A stretch of 64,000 bases of DNA. It comes from Pararhizobium qamdonense. Lineage in GTDB: Bacteria > Pseudomonadota > Alphaproteobacteria > Rhizobiales > Rhizobiaceae. The notes below the pieces were generated by a model. It did not search any database and was not told where the DNA came from. It saw only the letters and a list, made by a program, of their open reading frames with translations. The position numbers were made by a program, and so were the translations under genes. Location: NCBI RefSeq assembly GCF_029277445.1, contig NZ_CP119566.1:1986001-2050000 (forward strand), given 5' to 3'. Every line of letters begins with the position of its first letter. Position 1 is the stretch's first letter. Shown piece after piece: positions 35,652 through 44,222 of this stretch.

Positions 35652-37665
35652 AGTCGCGTGGCACGCGCGTTTCTTCGAAGGTCTTTTCGAAGATCTGCGT
35701 CTCCCCTTCGAAGGCTGTCACCGACGCCGAGGTCAGCCATTCGGTTGCCGTACAGGCGATCCGCGAGACCGACACGGTCTTCACCGACCAGTTTTCGCGT
35801 TTGGCGATGCAGGTCCAGGTCGAGATGCCCGTCATCGACAGCGGATCGTCCGCAGCGATCGTCCAGGTTTCGTCGCGGATGTCCTGCGTGGCAAGACCGC
35901 TATCGGGATGTTCGGTCAGGCCACCATCCTCGTAGATATGGTAGTGCGTCTGGCCGGTCGTCATATCGCGCTCGACCCGGCGGCTGGTGCTGCCGGACGT
36001 GTGCTCGATATATTTCGGCAGCGGATCGGGATTGGCAGGCTCCGGCATGGTAATGCGCTTGTGGTCGCCAAGCTTGGGCAAGGCGAGCCCCAGCGAGGCA
36101 AGATCGAGCGTCAGGCCCGGATCTGACGGAGCGGGCAGGATCATCGGCCAGTAGGCGGTCGAGAGCGACAGCCGGATGCGATGACCGGCGCCGAAACGGT
36201 AACCGCAGGCGTCGAGCACCAGTTCGACCGTGGTCTTCTTGCCCTTTTCCATCGGCTTCGGCTCGGCATTGCCGTCGCGATGGGCAAGATTCAAAACACC
36301 GAAGGTCACGCGGGTGGCGCTGCCATCCGGATGGATATCGACAAGGCGGACGGCAAGATTGGCCCAATCGGCATCGCAGGCGAGTTCGACCGTCAGCACC
36401 GGCTGGCCGAGATAATCGAGGGCCTGCGTCAGCGGCGCGGTTTCGAATGTCAGCGAACCGGCATCGTCGATGCGCTGGTCGCCGGCCATTTCGGCGTCGG
36501 GCTTCAACGTAAACCATTCGCCGGACGCCGTTCCCGTGTCGAGCGGCGATTTCAGATAGGCGTTATGGTCATGGGCGCCGGCGATCGGCATGCCCTCGTT
36601 GAGGCTGCCGAACTGGTCGATATAGAAGGTCTGCATGTCCGGCTGCGACCACGTATCCTTCGCCACCCAGAAACCGGGATCGGCATTGCGGCGCAACGCT
36701 GGCTTCGGACCGTCGAGGATGAAGGCGCGCATCTGCGGCAGGGCCTCGGCGCCGGTTTCTTCGCCGCGCAGCCAATGGTTCCACCAGGCAATCGCCTCGC
36801 CATGGAAATCGGCGCGCGGTTTCGGCCAGGCGAAATGCGGATATTTGTGCACCCAGGGGCCGATCAAGGCCTTGACCTTGCCGCCCAGACCTTCGGATGC
36901 CTTCATCGGCGTGTTGCGGTACCCGTCGGCCCAGCCGGCGATGACCATGGCCGGAACCGGAAAGCCTTCGAAATCCTCGCAGATCGAGCCATGTTCCCAA
37001 AAGGCGTCACGGCGCTGGTGCTCAAGCCATTCCTCCATGAAATAGGGCTCGTTTTCCAGCCGCTCCAGCCACATGTCCTTCCATCTGTCGCCGACCAGCG
37101 CCGGGTCGGGGGAGCGCGACTGATAGGCAAGCATGGTTGCAGCCCAGGAGAGCTGCGCGGACAGATGCGTGCCGTTCTTGTAGTGGATGTCGTCATTGTA
37201 GCGATCGACGGTGGAGGCAATCGAGATCACCGCTTTCAGCGCCGGGGGCTTCAGGGCTGCGACCTGCAGGCAGTTGAAGCCGCCCCAGGAAATGCCCATC
37301 ATGCCGACATTGCCGTTCGACCAGGGCTGGGCGGCAATCCAGGCGATCAGCTCGCAACCGTCGCTCAGTTCACGCGGCGTGTACTCGCCATCGATGACGC
37401 CATCGCTTTCGCCGGAGCCACGGATATCGACACGCACGCCGGCAATTCCGGCGGCCGCAAAGACCGGGTAAGTGGATTCGTCGCGGGCATTGGTGCCGCC
37501 GCGCTTGCGATAGGGCAGGTATTCGAGAACTGCGGGGACCGGGTTTGCCTCAGCGCCATCCGGCATCCAGATGCGGGCGGAAAGCCGGGTGCCATCGGAC
37601 AGAGTGATCCACTCGTTCTCGATCAGGGTAAAGCTGCGTTTCGACATGCTATCCATTTTCGTCAT
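35644..37665 (-). CDS. CocE/NonD family hydrolase (X-Pro dipeptidyl-peptidase S15-like)
   Basis: 673 residues. An N-terminal alpha/beta-hydrolase domain has the nucleophile elbow GISWGG (Ser126) after VRVDIRGSGESDG, typical of CocE and peptidase S15. A C-terminal jelly-roll begins near residue 400 (LGQPVLTVELACDADWANL), again as in CocE. Such enzymes cleave esters or amides. The gene starts 8 bases after the stop of a peptide-type binding-protein gene on the same strand, so the two form an operon, and the imported molecule is probably its substrate. No signal peptide, so it acts in the cytoplasm. Substrate unknown. Confidence 0.88.
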   Translation of the reverse strand: MTKMDSMSKRSFTLIENEWITLSDGTRLSARIWMPDGAEANPVPAVLEYLPYRKRGGTNARDESTYPVFAAAGIAGVRVDIRGSGESDGVIDGEYTPRELSDGCELIAWIAAQPWSNGNVGMMGISWGGFNCLQVAALKPPALKAVISIASTVDRYNDDIHYKNGTHLSAQLSWAATMLAYQSRSPDPALVGDRWKDMWLERLENEPYFMEEWLEHQRRDAFWEHGSICEDFEGFPVPAMVIAGWADGYRNTPMKASEGLGGKVKALIGPWVHKYPHFAWPKPRADFHGEAIAWWNHWLRGEETGAEALPQMRAFILDGPKPALRRNADPGFWVAKDTWSQPDMQTFYIDQFGSLNEGMPIAGAHDHNAYLKSPLDTGTASGEWFTLKPDAEMAGDQRIDDAGSLTFETAPLTQALDYLGQPVLTVELACDADWANLAVRLVDIHPDGSATRVTFGVLNLAHRDGNAEPKPMEKGKKTTVELVLDACGYRFGAGHRIRLSLSTAYWPMILPAPSDPGLTLDLASLGLALPKLGDHKRITMPEPANPDPLPKYIEHTSGSTSRRVERDMTTGQTHYHIYEDGGLTEHPDSGLATQDIRDETWTIAADDPLSMTGISTWTCIAKRENWSVKTVSVSRIACTATEWLTSASVTAFEGETQIFEKTFEETRVPRDFM

Positions 37666-37673
37666 TCCGCTTT

Positions 37674-39263
37674 TTAATTGTCGAACCAGACGCGGCTTGC
37701 CACATAGCCGTTCGAAAGGTCGTTGCCGATATCATGGACGAAACCCTTCACCGATGTGGAGGCGGCGTTCACATAATCGTTGAAGACCGGCAGGATCAGG
37801 CCGCCTTCGTCCCGGACCGTCAGCGCCATGGTGTGGTAAAGGTCCTTGCGCTTGGTTTCGTCGAGCTCGGAGCGTGCCTGCAGCAGAAGCTTGTCGAAAT
37901 CCTCGCGCTTGAAACGGGTATCGTTCCATTCGGCCGTCGAGAGGTAGGAGGTCGAGTAGCGCGAATCCTGCGTCGGACGGCCGCCCCAGTAGGAGGCGCA
38001 GAACGGCTGGATGTTCCAGACATTCGTCCAGTAACCGTCTTCCGGCTCGCGCTGGACCTCGATCTGGATACCGGCTTTGCGGGCACTTTCCTGAAACAGC
38101 ACGGCGGCATCGACGGCGCCGGCAAAGGCGGCGTCGGAGGTGCGCAGCGGGATCGGGCGGTCATGGCCGGATTTCTTGTAGTGGAAGGCTGCCTTGTCCG
38201 GATCGTAAGCGCGCTGTTCGATCCCCTCGGGGGCCAGCGCATAGTTCTCGTTGACCGGATAGTCGTTGCCGATCTTGCCGTAGCCGCCGAGGATGCGGTC
38301 GAGAATGGCCTGGCGGTCGATCGCGTATTTCAGCGCCAGACGCAGGTCGTTATTGTCGAAGGGCGCGGTGTCGCAATGCATCAGGAAGCTGTAGAAACCC
38401 TTGCCTGCGGTCTTGAGGATCTCGACTTTGGGCGCGCGCTTCAGCATCGGCACAGTTTTCGGATCGATATTGTTGATGAAATGCACCTGGCCGGAGGCGA
38501 GTGCCGCGACGCGCGCGGTGTTGTCGTTCATCACGATGATCTCGACACTATCGACGAAACCACGATCGGAGCGCCAGTCGGCAGCGTTCTTTTCGAATGT
38601 GGCGCGCAGGCCGGCTTCATAGCTGGTCAGCTTGTAGGGGCCGGTGCCGACCGTGGAAGTTGGATCGCTGACGCCGCCGCCCGGCTGGATGATCAGGTGG
38701 TAGTCGGTCAAGATCAGCGGCAGGTCGGCATTGCCCTCGGTCAGCGTCAGCACGAGTTCGTCGCCCTTGTCCTCGATCGTCTTGATCGAGCGCATCAGGC
38801 CGAGTGCACCGGATTTCGAGCCTTCGTCGGCATGGCGCTTCAGGGTGGCGATGACATCGGCCATGGTCAGCGGGCTGCCATCATGGAAGGTGACGCCGCT
38901 GCGCAGCTTGAACGTCCACACCGACGCATCGGGAGATGGCGTCCAGGATTCGGCAAGGGAGGGAAGTGCAGCACCCGTCTTCGGATCAGACTCCACCAGC
39001 GTATCGCCCCAGAGATGGCCGATGGTGAACAGGACGGAGCCGCTATAGGTGGCCGGATCAAGAGAATCGGTGGTGGCGCCGCCCTTGAGGCCAAGCTTGA
39101 GGTGGCCGCCGCGTTTAGGCTCCTCAGCCCGCGCCTTGCCTGCGATCAGCGTGCCGGAGAAACCGGCCGCAAGGCCCAGTGCCACGGTGCCGCCGAGGAA
39201 GGTCCGGCGGTTGACCTCGTTGCTGCCGATCAGGCTGTCGGGCTTCTTGGTGACGTCGCGCAT
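37674..39263 (-). CDS. Peptide/nickel-type (SBP_5) ABC substrate-binding protein
   Basis: 529 residues from the ATG at 39263 with AAAGGGAA upstream; the longer frame is antisense to the XRE gene. A Tat-type signal (NRRTFLGGTVALGLAAGF) precedes an SBP_5 domain (EEPKRGGHLKLGLKGG, VTFHDGSPLTMADVIATLKR, VGTGPYKLTSYEAG). By eye it shares most of its residues with the binding protein at 44222-45811, so both are copies of one ancestor with the same length. It has no permease genes of its own, and may share the transporter at 40650-44222. It is followed by the CocE hydrolase and preceded by a divergent XRE regulator. Confidence 0.9.
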   Translation of the reverse strand: MRDVTKKPDSLIGSNEVNRRTFLGGTVALGLAAGFSGTLIAGKARAEEPKRGGHLKLGLKGGATTDSLDPATYSGSVLFTIGHLWGDTLVESDPKTGAALPSLAESWTPSPDASVWTFKLRSGVTFHDGSPLTMADVIATLKRHADEGSKSGALGLMRSIKTIEDKGDELVLTLTEGNADLPLILTDYHLIIQPGGGVSDPTSTVGTGPYKLTSYEAGLRATFEKNAADWRSDRGFVDSVEIIVMNDNTARVAALASGQVHFINNIDPKTVPMLKRAPKVEILKTAGKGFYSFLMHCDTAPFDNNDLRLALKYAIDRQAILDRILGGYGKIGNDYPVNENYALAPEGIEQRAYDPDKAAFHYKKSGHDRPIPLRTSDAAFAGAVDAAVLFQESARKAGIQIEVQREPEDGYWTNVWNIQPFCASYWGGRPTQDSRYSTSYLSTAEWNDTRFKREDFDKLLLQARSELDETKRKDLYHTMALTVRDEGGLILPVFNDYVNAASTSVKGFVHDIGNDLSNGYVASRVWFDN

Positions 39264-39328
39264 TTGCTGTTCCCTTTGAGGCTGGTTTTCGTCCGGAAGC
39301 GTAGCGCGAATGGCGGACTGTACAATTT

Positions 39329-39362
39329 CGCGACTTGACGCTGGTTGACGCGACTTTACGCT
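39329..39362. promoter_or_regulatory. Candidate operator: 14-bp direct repeat in the SBP/XRE divergent region
   Basis: CGCGACTTGACGCT (39329-39342) and CGCGACTTTACGCT (39349-39362) match at 13 of 14 positions and start exactly 20 bases apart, about two helical turns. They lie in the 126-base gap between the binding-protein gene and the XRE regulator gene, which is where a regulator would bind to control both. Confidence 0.55.
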
Positions 39363-39389
39363 AGGGTGACTTGCTAATGGAGCTGTCCC

Positions 39390-40184
39390 TTGCCCGAGAT
39401 CGATGCCTTTACCGAAAATCTGCGCTTTGCCTGCGCCACGCGGCCATCGATTTCGCAGATCTGCCGGAAGATCGGCATCAACCGCCAGCAGTTCAACCGC
39501 TATATTTCCGGCGAGGCGCGGCCATCGGCGCACAATCTTTCCCGCATCGCCGCCTTCTTCGGCGTCGGTTCGCAGGACTTCTTTCTGGCCGCGGCCGCCT
39601 TCCAGACACGCATGACGCGCCCGGATCAGCGCAGGGTCGATGGCGGACTGTTGCTGGAAGGGCTTCCTGGCGATCTGCCGTCGCTTCGAAGGCATCTGGG
39701 TTATTATCAGACCTACCATCTTTCGCCTTCCTGGCCTGGGCTGGTCGTCTGTTCCTGTGCAAGGCTGATGGAAGACAACGGTTCGGTTCAGGTCAAATCG
39801 ATCGAGCGCATCCGCGACGCGGCCCATGAAATCCGGCAGTATTCGAAATATATCGGGCTGGCGGCCTATCTGCGAAACCGCATCTTCATCACCGAGCGCA
39901 GCGTCAGCCGGCAGCCGATGATGTCGCAGACCATCCTGGTGCCGTTCGAAGTGCACCAGCGGGTCTATCTGCGCGGGGTGACGATGGGGGTTTCGTGGCG
40001 CAAGGAAAACCTGCCTTATGCTTCGCGTGTCATCTGGCGCTACCTGGGGACCAATCCCGACAAGCGGCAGGTCTTGTCCCGCTGCGGCGTGCTGCCGGAA
40101 CATTCACGGCAATTGCCGGCAACCGTGCGCGGCTATCTCGAAGCACCGCCGTTTAGCATCCTGTCGGTCCCGGAGAATTTCTAA
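39390..40184 (+). CDS. XRE/HTH-type transcriptional regulator
   Basis: 264 residues starting at a TTG (GGAG 8 bases upstream; no in-frame ATG nearby precedes the HTH). The first 65 residues form a lambda-repressor-like HTH (ATRPSISQICRKIGINRQQF, then GEARPSAHNLSRIAAFFGV). The remaining 200 residues form a domain I do not recognise, with RHLGYYQTYHLSPSW and VPFEVHQRVYLRGVTMGVSW, perhaps a ligand sensor. Divergent from the binding-protein/CocE operon and next to a direct-repeat operator, so it is probably the local regulator. Confidence 0.8.
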   Translation: MPEIDAFTENLRFACATRPSISQICRKIGINRQQFNRYISGEARPSAHNLSRIAAFFGVGSQDFFLAAAAFQTRMTRPDQRRVDGGLLLEGLPGDLPSLRRHLGYYQTYHLSPSWPGLVVCSCARLMEDNGSVQVKSIERIRDAAHEIRQYSKYIGLAAYLRNRIFITERSVSRQPMMSQTILVPFEVHQRVYLRGVTMGVSWRKENLPYASRVIWRYLGTNPDKRQVLSRCGVLPEHSRQLPATVRGYLEAPPFSILSVPENF

Positions 40185-40247
40185 GCCTTCGCATTGGCGT
40201 GCGTTTCAGCATAGAGTTTGGGCGATCGAAGTGGAGAGGAGATCAGG

Positions 40248-40589
40248 ATGTCGAGGGCCGTTATTGCCGGATGGGTGCTGCTTGGCTTTTCCGCTGTGCC
40301 GGGTCTTGCCGAAGATGCACCACCTTCGCCGCTGGCCGGTTGCGCGCTATCGGGGGCGTCCAGCGTCTTCATCGGCGGTGCGCCGGCTTTGAGGTTGTCG
40401 GACGTGGTCAATTGCCCGGCTGATCTCTACGAAGTCGTTCCAGGTATTATGATCGAGGGGCAACCGCTTGTCCGCGTTCGTTCGGGATCGTCTGAAAAAG
40501 CCGATTGCGCCGCCAAGGGCGAGATGACGGTAACGGCGAACGGCCAGCCGATGCAGCGGCTCGGCGATGTCAGGTGCACCACGAAATGA
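40248..40589 (+). CDS. Small secreted protein with PAAR-like motif
   Basis: 113 residues from the ATG at 40248, with AGGAGATCAGG ahead of it. A Sec signal peptide (VIAGWVLLGFSAVPGLAEDA) precedes about 90 residues with SVFIGGAPALRLSDVVNC and then TVTANGQPMQRLGDVRC. The GG.PA.RL.D...C pattern resembles PAAR proteins, which cap type VI secretion spikes. Four cysteines could form two disulfides. PAAR tips are not normally Sec-exported and no T6SS genes are near, so a different periplasmic or extracellular role is likely. Confidence 0.65.
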   Translation: MSRAVIAGWVLLGFSAVPGLAEDAPPSPLAGCALSGASSVFIGGAPALRLSDVVNCPADLYEVVPGIMIEGQPLVRVRSGSSEKADCAAKGEMTVTANGQPMQRLGDVRCTTK

Positions 40590-40600
40590 CCGGCTGATCG

Positions 40601-40642
40601 CCGTTTCTTCCCTTCGCGGATGCGCGAAGGGAAGGCGGTTTT
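40601..40642. terminator. Bidirectional hairpin between PAAR-like gene and ABC operon
   Basis: CTTCCCTTCGCG (40607-40618) pairs perfectly with CGCGAAGGGAAG (40623-40634) around a 4-base loop, followed by GCGGTTTTCG. It ends the convergent small-protein gene and the leftward ABC transporter operon. Confidence 0.75.
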
Positions 40643-40649
40643 CGTTTCG

Positions 40650-42299
40650 TCAGTTGCCGGCGCTTGCCATCCGGCGGGTGGTCAGGACTTTTTCCAACCA
40701 GCCGATTTCCATCTCCGGAACCGATTTCAACAACAGGTCGGTATAGTCGTCGAATGGTGGCGAGAGCACTTTCGACTTCGGACCGAAGCGCACGAGCTTG
40801 CCGCGATGCATGACGGCGACGGAGTCTGCAATCGCCCGGACGATGGCGATGTCATGGGTGATAAAGACATAGGAAACAGCGGTTTCCTCCTGAAGCCTCA
40901 GAAGCAGATTCAAGATGCCTTCAGCCACCAGCGGGTCGAGCGCGGAGGTCGGCTCGTCGCACAGGATCAGTTCCGGCTTTGCCGCCAGCGCCCTTGCGAT
41001 CGCCACGCGCTGCTTCTGGCCACCCGACAGTTCGGCCGGATAGCGGTCGAGGAAACGGTCGCCCATTTCGATCTGGTCGAGCAGCTGTTTCACCCGCTCC
41101 GTCTTCTTCGCCCCATGCAGGCCATAGTAGAAGGAGATCGGACGGCCGATGATGTCGCGCACCGTCTGGCGCGGGTTCATCGCGGTGTCGGCCATCTGGT
41201 AGATCATCTGCACCCGGCGCAGCTCTTCCTTGGTGCGGCTTCTCAGCGCCTTTGGAAGCTCCTTGCCATCGAAGGTGATTGTGCCCTCTGAAGGCGGCAG
41301 GAGGCCGGTGATGACGCGCGCCAGCGTCGACTTGCCGGAGCCGCTTTCCCCGACGATCGCCAGCGTCTGGCCCTTGGGCAGATGCATGGACACGTCGTGC
41401 AGCACCTTGAAGCCATTGGCGTAACCGGCGCTTATATGCTCGATCTTCAAAAGCGTGTTGGTCTGGTCACGGGCCTCCTCGCGCTTGGTCTGGCGGACAC
41501 TGACGAGTGCGCGGGTATAGTCCTCGTTGGGGGCCTCGATGATCTGCTTGGTCGTGCCGTATTCGATGGTCTTGCCGTGGCGCAGCACCATGATGTCGTC
41601 GGAAATCTGGGCGACGACGGCAAGGTCATGGGTGATGTAAAGAGCCGCCGTATGCGTCTCCTCGATCGCGTGCTTGATGGCGGCCAGCACATCGATCTGG
41701 GTGGTGACGTCAAGTGCCGTGGTCGGCTCGTCGAAGACGATCAGTTCCGGGTTGGGGCAGAGCGCCATGGCGGTCATGGCGCGTTGCAACTGGCCACCGG
41801 AGACCTGATGCGGATAGCGGTCGCCGAATGTTTCGGGATTGGGCAGGCCGAGCACCTGGAACAGATAAAGCGCCCGCTTTTCCGCTTCCGGCCGGGTCAT
41901 GATCTTGTGGCGCAGGGCCGCCTCGATCACCTGTTCGCCAAGCTTGTGGGCCGGATTGAAGGCGGCTGCCGCCGATTGCGCGACATAGCAGACCTTGCAG
42001 CCGCGGATGGTGCGCACGCCGTCGCGGCCAAGCGTCAGGATGTCCTTGCCGTTGATCAGCACCTGACCGCCGGTAATGGCGGCACCGCCGCGGCCATAGG
42101 CGAGCGCAGACAGGCCGATGGTGGACTTGCCTGCACCGCTTTCGCCGATCAGGCCGAGCACCTTGCCCTTCTCAACATCGAAGGAGACGTTTTCGACCAG
42201 GGTCACGGTTTTGGGCGGCTCGCCCGGCGGATAGCTGGTTGCTTCGATCTTGAGATTCTTGACAGACAGCAGACCGTTATTGGGCAAAGATTCAGGCAT
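40650..42299 (-). CDS. Peptide-type ABC transporter ATPase with two fused NBDs (DppD-DppF-like)
   Basis: 549 residues with two complete nucleotide-binding domains. The first has LIGESGAGKSTIG, VSGGQLQRAMTAMAL and LIVFDEPTTALD; the second has IVGESGSGKSTLA, LSGGQKQRVAIARAL and LILCDEPTSALD. Usual dipeptide/nickel transporters keep these on two proteins (DppD, DppF); fused forms occur in Proteobacteria. It overlaps the upstream permease by 8 bases. It would drive import via the two permeases and the binding protein at 44222-45811. Position downstream of the carnitine genes suggests a betaine or carnitine-derived cargo, but this is inference. Confidence 0.92.
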   Translation of the reverse strand: MPESLPNNGLLSVKNLKIEATSYPPGEPPKTVTLVENVSFDVEKGKVLGLIGESGAGKSTIGLSALAYGRGGAAITGGQVLINGKDILTLGRDGVRTIRGCKVCYVAQSAAAAFNPAHKLGEQVIEAALRHKIMTRPEAEKRALYLFQVLGLPNPETFGDRYPHQVSGGQLQRAMTAMALCPNPELIVFDEPTTALDVTTQIDVLAAIKHAIEETHTAALYITHDLAVVAQISDDIMVLRHGKTIEYGTTKQIIEAPNEDYTRALVSVRQTKREEARDQTNTLLKIEHISAGYANGFKVLHDVSMHLPKGQTLAIVGESGSGKSTLARVITGLLPPSEGTITFDGKELPKALRSRTKEELRRVQMIYQMADTAMNPRQTVRDIIGRPISFYYGLHGAKKTERVKQLLDQIEMGDRFLDRYPAELSGGQKQRVAIARALAAKPELILCDEPTSALDPLVAEGILNLLLRLQEETAVSYVFITHDIAIVRAIADSVAVMHRGKLVRFGPKSKVLSPPFDDYTDLLLKSVPEMEIGWLEKVLTTRRMASAGN

Positions 42300-43119
42300 C
42301 GCCGCGCCCTCCCTTGAGGCTCGAGGTACGCTTCATCAGCCAATCGACGACAAGATTGACGCAGATGGCAAGACCGGCGATGGCGCCGCCCGGCACAAGG
42401 GCTGCCGAGATGCCGAAGATGATGCCGTCCTTGTTGTCCTTGACCATGCCGCCCCAGTCGGCGGCCGGCGGCTGGATGCCGAGGCCGAGGAAGGAGAGGG
42501 TGGAGAGAAACAGGATGGAAAAGGCAAAGCGCAGGCCGAATTCGGCCAGAAGCGGCGAGAGCGTATTGGGCAGGATTTCCCGGAAGATGATCCAGCGCGT
42601 GCCTTCGCCGCGAAGCCGCGCCGCCTCGACGAATTCCATGACCGCCACATCCAGCGCCACGGCCCGGCCGATGCGGAAGACGCGGGTACTGTCGAGGATG
42701 GCCATGACGAGGATCAGGATCCACAGCTGCTGCGGCAGCACGGCGAGCACGACCAGCGCAAAGATCAGCGTTGGGATTGCCATCATCAGGTCGTTGAAGC
42801 GCGAGAATATCTGGTCGACAAGGCCGCCGGTGACGGCTGCCGTGAACGACAGGAGCATGCCGAGCGAAAACGAGATGACGGTGGCCGCAAGGGCGACAAA
42901 GATCGTGGTTCGCGCGCCAAAAATCAGGCGGGACAAAAGGTCCCGGCCGAGATTGTCGGTGCCGAGCAGGAAGTCGCCGCCCATTGGAAGCCAGATATCG
43001 CCGACGACATCGCGTTCGCCGAACGGCGCGATCCAGGGCGCGAAAATGGCGCAGAACAGGGCCACGGCAATGCCGATCAGCCCGACCCAGGCGCTGAGGG
43101 GAATGGAGCTCAATCTCAT
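42292..43119 (-). CDS. Peptide-type ABC transporter permease (DppC-like)
   Basis: 275 residues with about five or six membrane helices. The N-terminal periplasmic segment LGTDNLGRDLLSRLIFGAR is a signature of DppC/OppC proteins, and the docking loop is EAARLRGEGTRWIIFREILP. It overlaps the upstream DppB-like gene by 4 bases and the ATPase by 8 bases. Confidence 0.92.
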   Translation of the reverse strand: MRLSSIPLSAWVGLIGIAVALFCAIFAPWIAPFGERDVVGDIWLPMGGDFLLGTDNLGRDLLSRLIFGARTTIFVALAATVISFSLGMLLSFTAAVTGGLVDQIFSRFNDLMMAIPTLIFALVVLAVLPQQLWILILVMAILDSTRVFRIGRAVALDVAVMEFVEAARLRGEGTRWIIFREILPNTLSPLLAEFGLRFAFSILFLSTLSFLGLGIQPPAADWGGMVKDNKDGIIFGISAALVPGGAIAGLAICVNLVVDWLMKRTSSLKGGRGDA

Positions 43120-44222
43120 CGTGGATGCCTCAATCTCGGATTGGCGAGGATGGCGAGAATATCCGCAGCCATGTTGAGGAAAATGTAGAAGGCGGCGAAG
43201 ATCAGGCCGCAGGCCTGCACCACCGGCATGTCGCGCACCGTGACCGCATCGACCATGTACTGGCCCATGCCCGGATAGACGAACACCACTTCCACCACGA
43301 CGACACCGACCACGAGATAGGCAAGGTTGAGTGCAATGACATTGATGACGGGAGCGACGGCGTTGGGAGCGGCGTGCCTGGCAATGATGCGGAAGGCGCT
43401 GAGCCCCTTCAGTTCCGCCGTCTCGACATAGGCGGATGCCATGACGTTGAGGATGGCGGCGCGGGTCATGCGCATCATATGGGCGAGAACGACCAGCACC
43501 AGCGTTGCCACCGGCAGCGCGATGGCCGAGAGCCGCTCGGCGAAGGTCATGCCGTCATAGACGGTGGCAGGGAAGGTTGCGACCCCCATCTGCACCGCAA
43601 AGAACAGGATCAGCAGATAGCCGACAAAGAATTCGGGCAACGAGATCGCCGCGAGCGAGATCACGTTGATGATCTTGTCAGGCAGCCGGTTTCGATATTG
43701 CACGGCGAGCATGCCAAGCCCGACCGCCAGCGGAACCGAGATGATCGCGGCGAAGAAGGCGAGAAACAGCGAGTTGCCAAGCCGGTTGCCGATCTGCTCG
43801 CTGACGGAATTGCGGCTTGCCCAGGATTTCCCGAAATCGCCCTGCAACGCGTTGCCCAGCCAACTGACATAGCGTTCCGTCACCGGACGGTCGAGGCCGA
43901 GATCCTTGCGGATGTTTTCCACGGCCTGCGGCGTTGCCGACTGACCGAGATAGGTCGTGGCAAAGTCACCGGGCAGCGCTTCGACGCCGCCGAAGATCAT
44001 CAGCGACACGGCAAAAAGGAGACCAACGCTGAGACCCAGCCGTTGGAGGATGAGCGCCGCCAAAGGGCGGCGAAAGGTGAAACGGCGCCAGAACGTGCCG
44101 GTGACGGCCCCGGTTGGGGGCGTCACCATGGTTCCGGAAACGGATGCCTGCTGCGAGAGGCCTTCGCCTCCCGCAGCAGGTCCCGTTGTGTGCGCCGGAC
44201 CCGTGACCGGTCCGCCCGCCAT
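43116..44222 (-). CDS. Peptide-type ABC transporter permease (DppB-like)
   Basis: 368 residues. Its first 55 residues are unusually long, Gly/Thr/Pro-rich and unlike DppB (AGGPVTGPAHTTGPAAGGEG), before the first helix LILQRLGLSVGLLFAVSLMIF. After it come the conserved GLDRPVTERYVSWLGNALQG and the docking loop ETAELKGLSAFRIIARHAAP. The ATG overlaps the stop of the binding-protein gene. A later start might exist, but the overlap favours this one. Confidence 0.9.
   Translation of the reverse strand: MAGGPVTGPAHTTGPAAGGEGLSQQASVSGTMVTPPTGAVTGTFWRRFTFRRPLAALILQRLGLSVGLLFAVSLMIFGGVEALPGDFATTYLGQSATPQAVENIRKDLGLDRPVTERYVSWLGNALQGDFGKSWASRNSVSEQIGNRLGNSLFLAFFAAIISVPLAVGLGMLAVQYRNRLPDKIINVISLAAISLPEFFVGYLLILFFAVQMGVATFPATVYDGMTFAERLSAIALPVATLVLVVLAHMMRMTRAAILNVMASAYVETAELKGLSAFRIIARHAAPNAVAPVINVIALNLAYLVVGVVVVEVVFVYPGMGQYMVDAVTVRDMPVVQACGLIFAAFYIFLNMAADILAILANPRLRHPR

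Noticed and set aside
39390..40184. Phage repressor
   Set aside because: The N-terminal HTH resembles lambda-type repressors, but no phage genes, integrase or att sites are near and the gene pairs with a transporter operon.
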